The notes beneath the pieces are model-generated. The model was not told the DNA's origin, did no database searches, and worked only from the letters and a program-made list of their open reading frames with translations. The position numbers and the translations under genes were made by a program. From contig CACWHO010000029.1 of assembly GCA_902760765.1 (NCBI GenBank), positions 1-7,981 of the forward strand: a DNA stretch of 7,981 bases, written 5' to 3'. The DNA comes from an uncultured Eubacteriales bacterium (GTDB lineage Bacteria; Bacillota; Clostridia; TANB77; CAG-508). Numbering within the stretch: the first letter of the stretch is position 1; every line of letters starts with the position of its first letter. This document shows positions 6,988 through 7,981 of the stretch, one piece after another.

Positions 6988-7071
6988 ACTAAATAATATT
7001 CGTAGCTATACGAACTATAATAAGAATAGCAGGTTGTCAATTCCAATATTACAATTGTAAGGAGGAATAAT

Positions 7072-7428
7072 ATGAAAGAATTACAACTAAGAGTTTTAAC
7101 CAAAGAGGAGATAAGTTATCGGTATGATAATGAGCTAAAGGGTACCAAAATAGCTCTTTGCACAAAAGGAGAAATTAAAAATGGTTACTCAATAGGTGTT
7201 TTAGAGTATGATGGCTTAGCAGAAGATTCTGCAAGCAATATGCTTTACTATGCCGAGCAGGCAGTTTCCAAGAACTTTAAAGGATACAGCTATAAGATAG
7301 GAAAATTCACAGACTTGACTGAAGTCCATGGATTTGACAGACTGTACTTTTCCTTTAAGGTTAAAAAGGAAAATCAGATTGACCACTATACTGGTTGTGA
7401 TTCACAGGGGTTCATATATAATTTATAA
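7072..7428 (+). CDS. Orphan 118-aa hypothetical protein with atypical codon use
   Basis: I do not recognise this small protein. The ATG has a perfect SD (AAGGAGG, 7059-7065) 6 nt upstream and a near-consensus promoter at 6959-6987, so it is very likely expressed. The product is soluble, mixed alpha/beta in appearance, with no signal or membrane segment. Notable stretches are GYSIGVLEYDGLAEDSASNM (39-58), a tyrosine-rich centre (YYAEQAVSKNFKGYSYKIG) and a C-terminal YTGCDSQGFIYNL. Only two cysteines are present (30 and 109). Codon choice is unlike the neighbours: GAG, AAG, CTG, TCC, GGG and GCC codons are frequent, whereas the synthetase, 761-aa and feoB genes nearly always use A/T-ending codons. 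This suggests horizontal acquisition. It is followed 12 nt later by the hairpin at 7440-7504 that separates it from feoB. No partner gene is adjacent in its own codon style. Confidence 0.8.
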   Translation: MKELQLRVLTKEEISYRYDNELKGTKIALCTKGEIKNGYSIGVLEYDGLAEDSASNMLYYAEQAVSKNFKGYSYKIGKFTDLTEVHGFDRLYFSFKVKKENQIDHYTGCDSQGFIYNL

Positions 7429-7439
7429 AATTATGAACT

Positions 7440-7506
7440 AAAAATCATCATCTCAATTTTTTAACATATATTTTAATATGTAAAAATTTGAGGTGGTGAT
7501 TTTTTT
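7440..7506 (+). terminator. Long hairpin ending the orphan gene and burying the feoB ribosome site
   Basis: Bases 7440-7469 pair with 7476-7504 in a stem of about 29 bp, with one T-T mismatch (7457/7487), one bulged A (7464) and two U-G pairs, closed by the loop ATTTTA. The right arm contains GAGGTGGTGA, the SD of feoB, and ends in a T-run (7500-7506). It can therefore act as an intrinsic terminator for the upstream gene, and in a readthrough or leader transcript it would hide the feoB SD. Which role dominates depends on where feoB transcription starts, which I cannot locate. Confidence 0.75.
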
Positions 7507-7981
7507 GTCAAAAAATAGTTATACAATAGCACTTGCAGGAAATCCAAATGTAGGAAAATCAACAATATTCAATAATTTAACAGGAATGCATCAACATACA
7601 GGAAATTGGACAGGAAAAACAGTAGCAAATGCAGTAGGAAATGCAAAAATAAAGGACATAGAATTTACATTTGTAGATATTCCTGGCACATATTCAATAA
7701 TAGCAAATTCACCAGAAGAAAAAATTGCAAGAGATTTTATCTGTTCAGAAAAAGCAGATGCAACAGTAGTTGTTGTGGATAGCACAATGTTGGAAAGAAA
7801 TTTAAACCTTGCATTTCAAATTATGGAGATAACAGATAATGTAATTTTATGTGTTAATTTATTAGATGAAGCAAAGAAAAAACATATAAAAATTGATTTG
7901 AAAAAATTGGAAAAACTACTTGGAATTCCAGTTGTTGGAACAACAGCACAAAAAAAGAAAACATTAGAAAATTTAAAAGAT
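7505..7981 (+). CDS. feoB: Ferrous iron transport protein B, N-terminal GTPase domain (3' end outside window)
   Basis: This is the first 159 residues of a FeoB-type protein, an inner-membrane Fe(II) transporter with an N-terminal G-protein domain. The TTG start at 7505 follows GAGGTGGTGA (7490-7499) at normal spacing; in-frame GTG codons at 7493 and 7496 lie inside that SD and are less likely. G1 is GNPNVGKST (near residues 10-18). The switch I segment reads TGMHQHTGNWTGKTV, where many FeoBs have NWPG, so the Pro is Thr here. G3 is DIPGTYSI and G4 is NLLD in CVNLLDEA. The G5 region is near VGTTAQ. The membrane domain with its gate helices is beyond the window, so FeoB is inferred from the G domain and its distinctive HQHTGNW segment. 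No feoA precedes it. No clear Fur box was found upstream; the long hairpin at 7440-7504 is the visible regulatory candidate. Confidence 0.88.
   Translation, partial: MSKNSYTIALAGNPNVGKSTIFNNLTGMHQHTGNWTGKTVANAVGNAKIKDIEFTFVDIPGTYSIIANSPEEKIARDFICSEKADATVVVVDSTMLERNLNLAFQIMEITDNVILCVNLLDEAKKKHIKIDLKKLEKLLGIPVVGTTAQKKKTLENLKD

Noticed and set aside
6999..7021. loxP-like site (TTCGTA...TACGAA) suggesting a recombinase target
   Set aside because: The arms match only six bases each and the spacer is 4 nt instead of 8; no recombinase gene is nearby. Better treated as an operator or leader hairpin.
6872..7060. 62-aa + strand open frame (TTG start, or ATG at 6902) upstream of the orphan gene
   Set aside because: It runs through an intrinsic terminator and a promoter, and has no SD. 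A short leader peptide cannot be fully excluded, but nothing supports it.
6810..7103. 97-aa minus strand open frame
   Set aside because: It crosses the promoter, dyads and terminator hairpin of the opposite strand, is rich in Tyr/Ile/Leu as expected of AT-rich noise, and has no SD.

Overview
The window is very AT-rich. It prefers AGA for Arg, ATA for Ile and AAA for Lys, often starts genes at TTG or GTG after strong Shine-Dalgarno (SD) sequences, and has compact intrinsic terminators. Together with the protein types this points to a low-GC Firmicute, probably a Clostridia-class gut-type bacterium (inference).

Region 1 (1-2202) holds two aminoacyl-tRNA synthetase genes on the + strand. The first is the C-terminal part of argS, cut by the window edge. 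The second is metG, which is broken twice. Reading it against the usual MetRS pattern suggests two internal losses, about 16 nt near 1031 and about 60 nt near 1363. They put the middle third in a different frame, and the last third returns to the original frame. Region 2 (2317-4602) is one large, lysine- and glutamate-rich 761-aa cytosolic protein with two coiled coils, which I do not recognise.

Region 3 (4589-4817) is a tRNA-Leu(CAA) gene with encoded CCA. A hairpin lies just before it and a strong terminator just after. Region 4 (4884-5845) is a dinD-like gene with a near-consensus promoter, a LexA-like dyad inside the promoter spacer, and an in-frame TAA at codon 31. It ends at a bidirectional terminator shared with the convergent gene for a single-pass membrane protein (5850-6692, minus strand).

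Region 5 (6765-7440) looks like accessory DNA. It holds a structured, terminator-ended stretch (possible small RNA or leader), then a near-consensus promoter wrapped in three dyads, then a 118-aa orphan gene whose codon use differs from everything around it. Region 6 (7440-7981) is the start of a FeoB-type ferrous iron transporter. Its SD is buried in a long hairpin that also looks like the terminator of the orphan gene.

I see no CRISPR array, complete insertion sequence or recognisable defence operon. The points most worth checking are the doubly deleted metG, the nonsense-mutated dinD with an SOS-like promoter, the structured RNA plus orphan gene, and the feoB leader hairpin.
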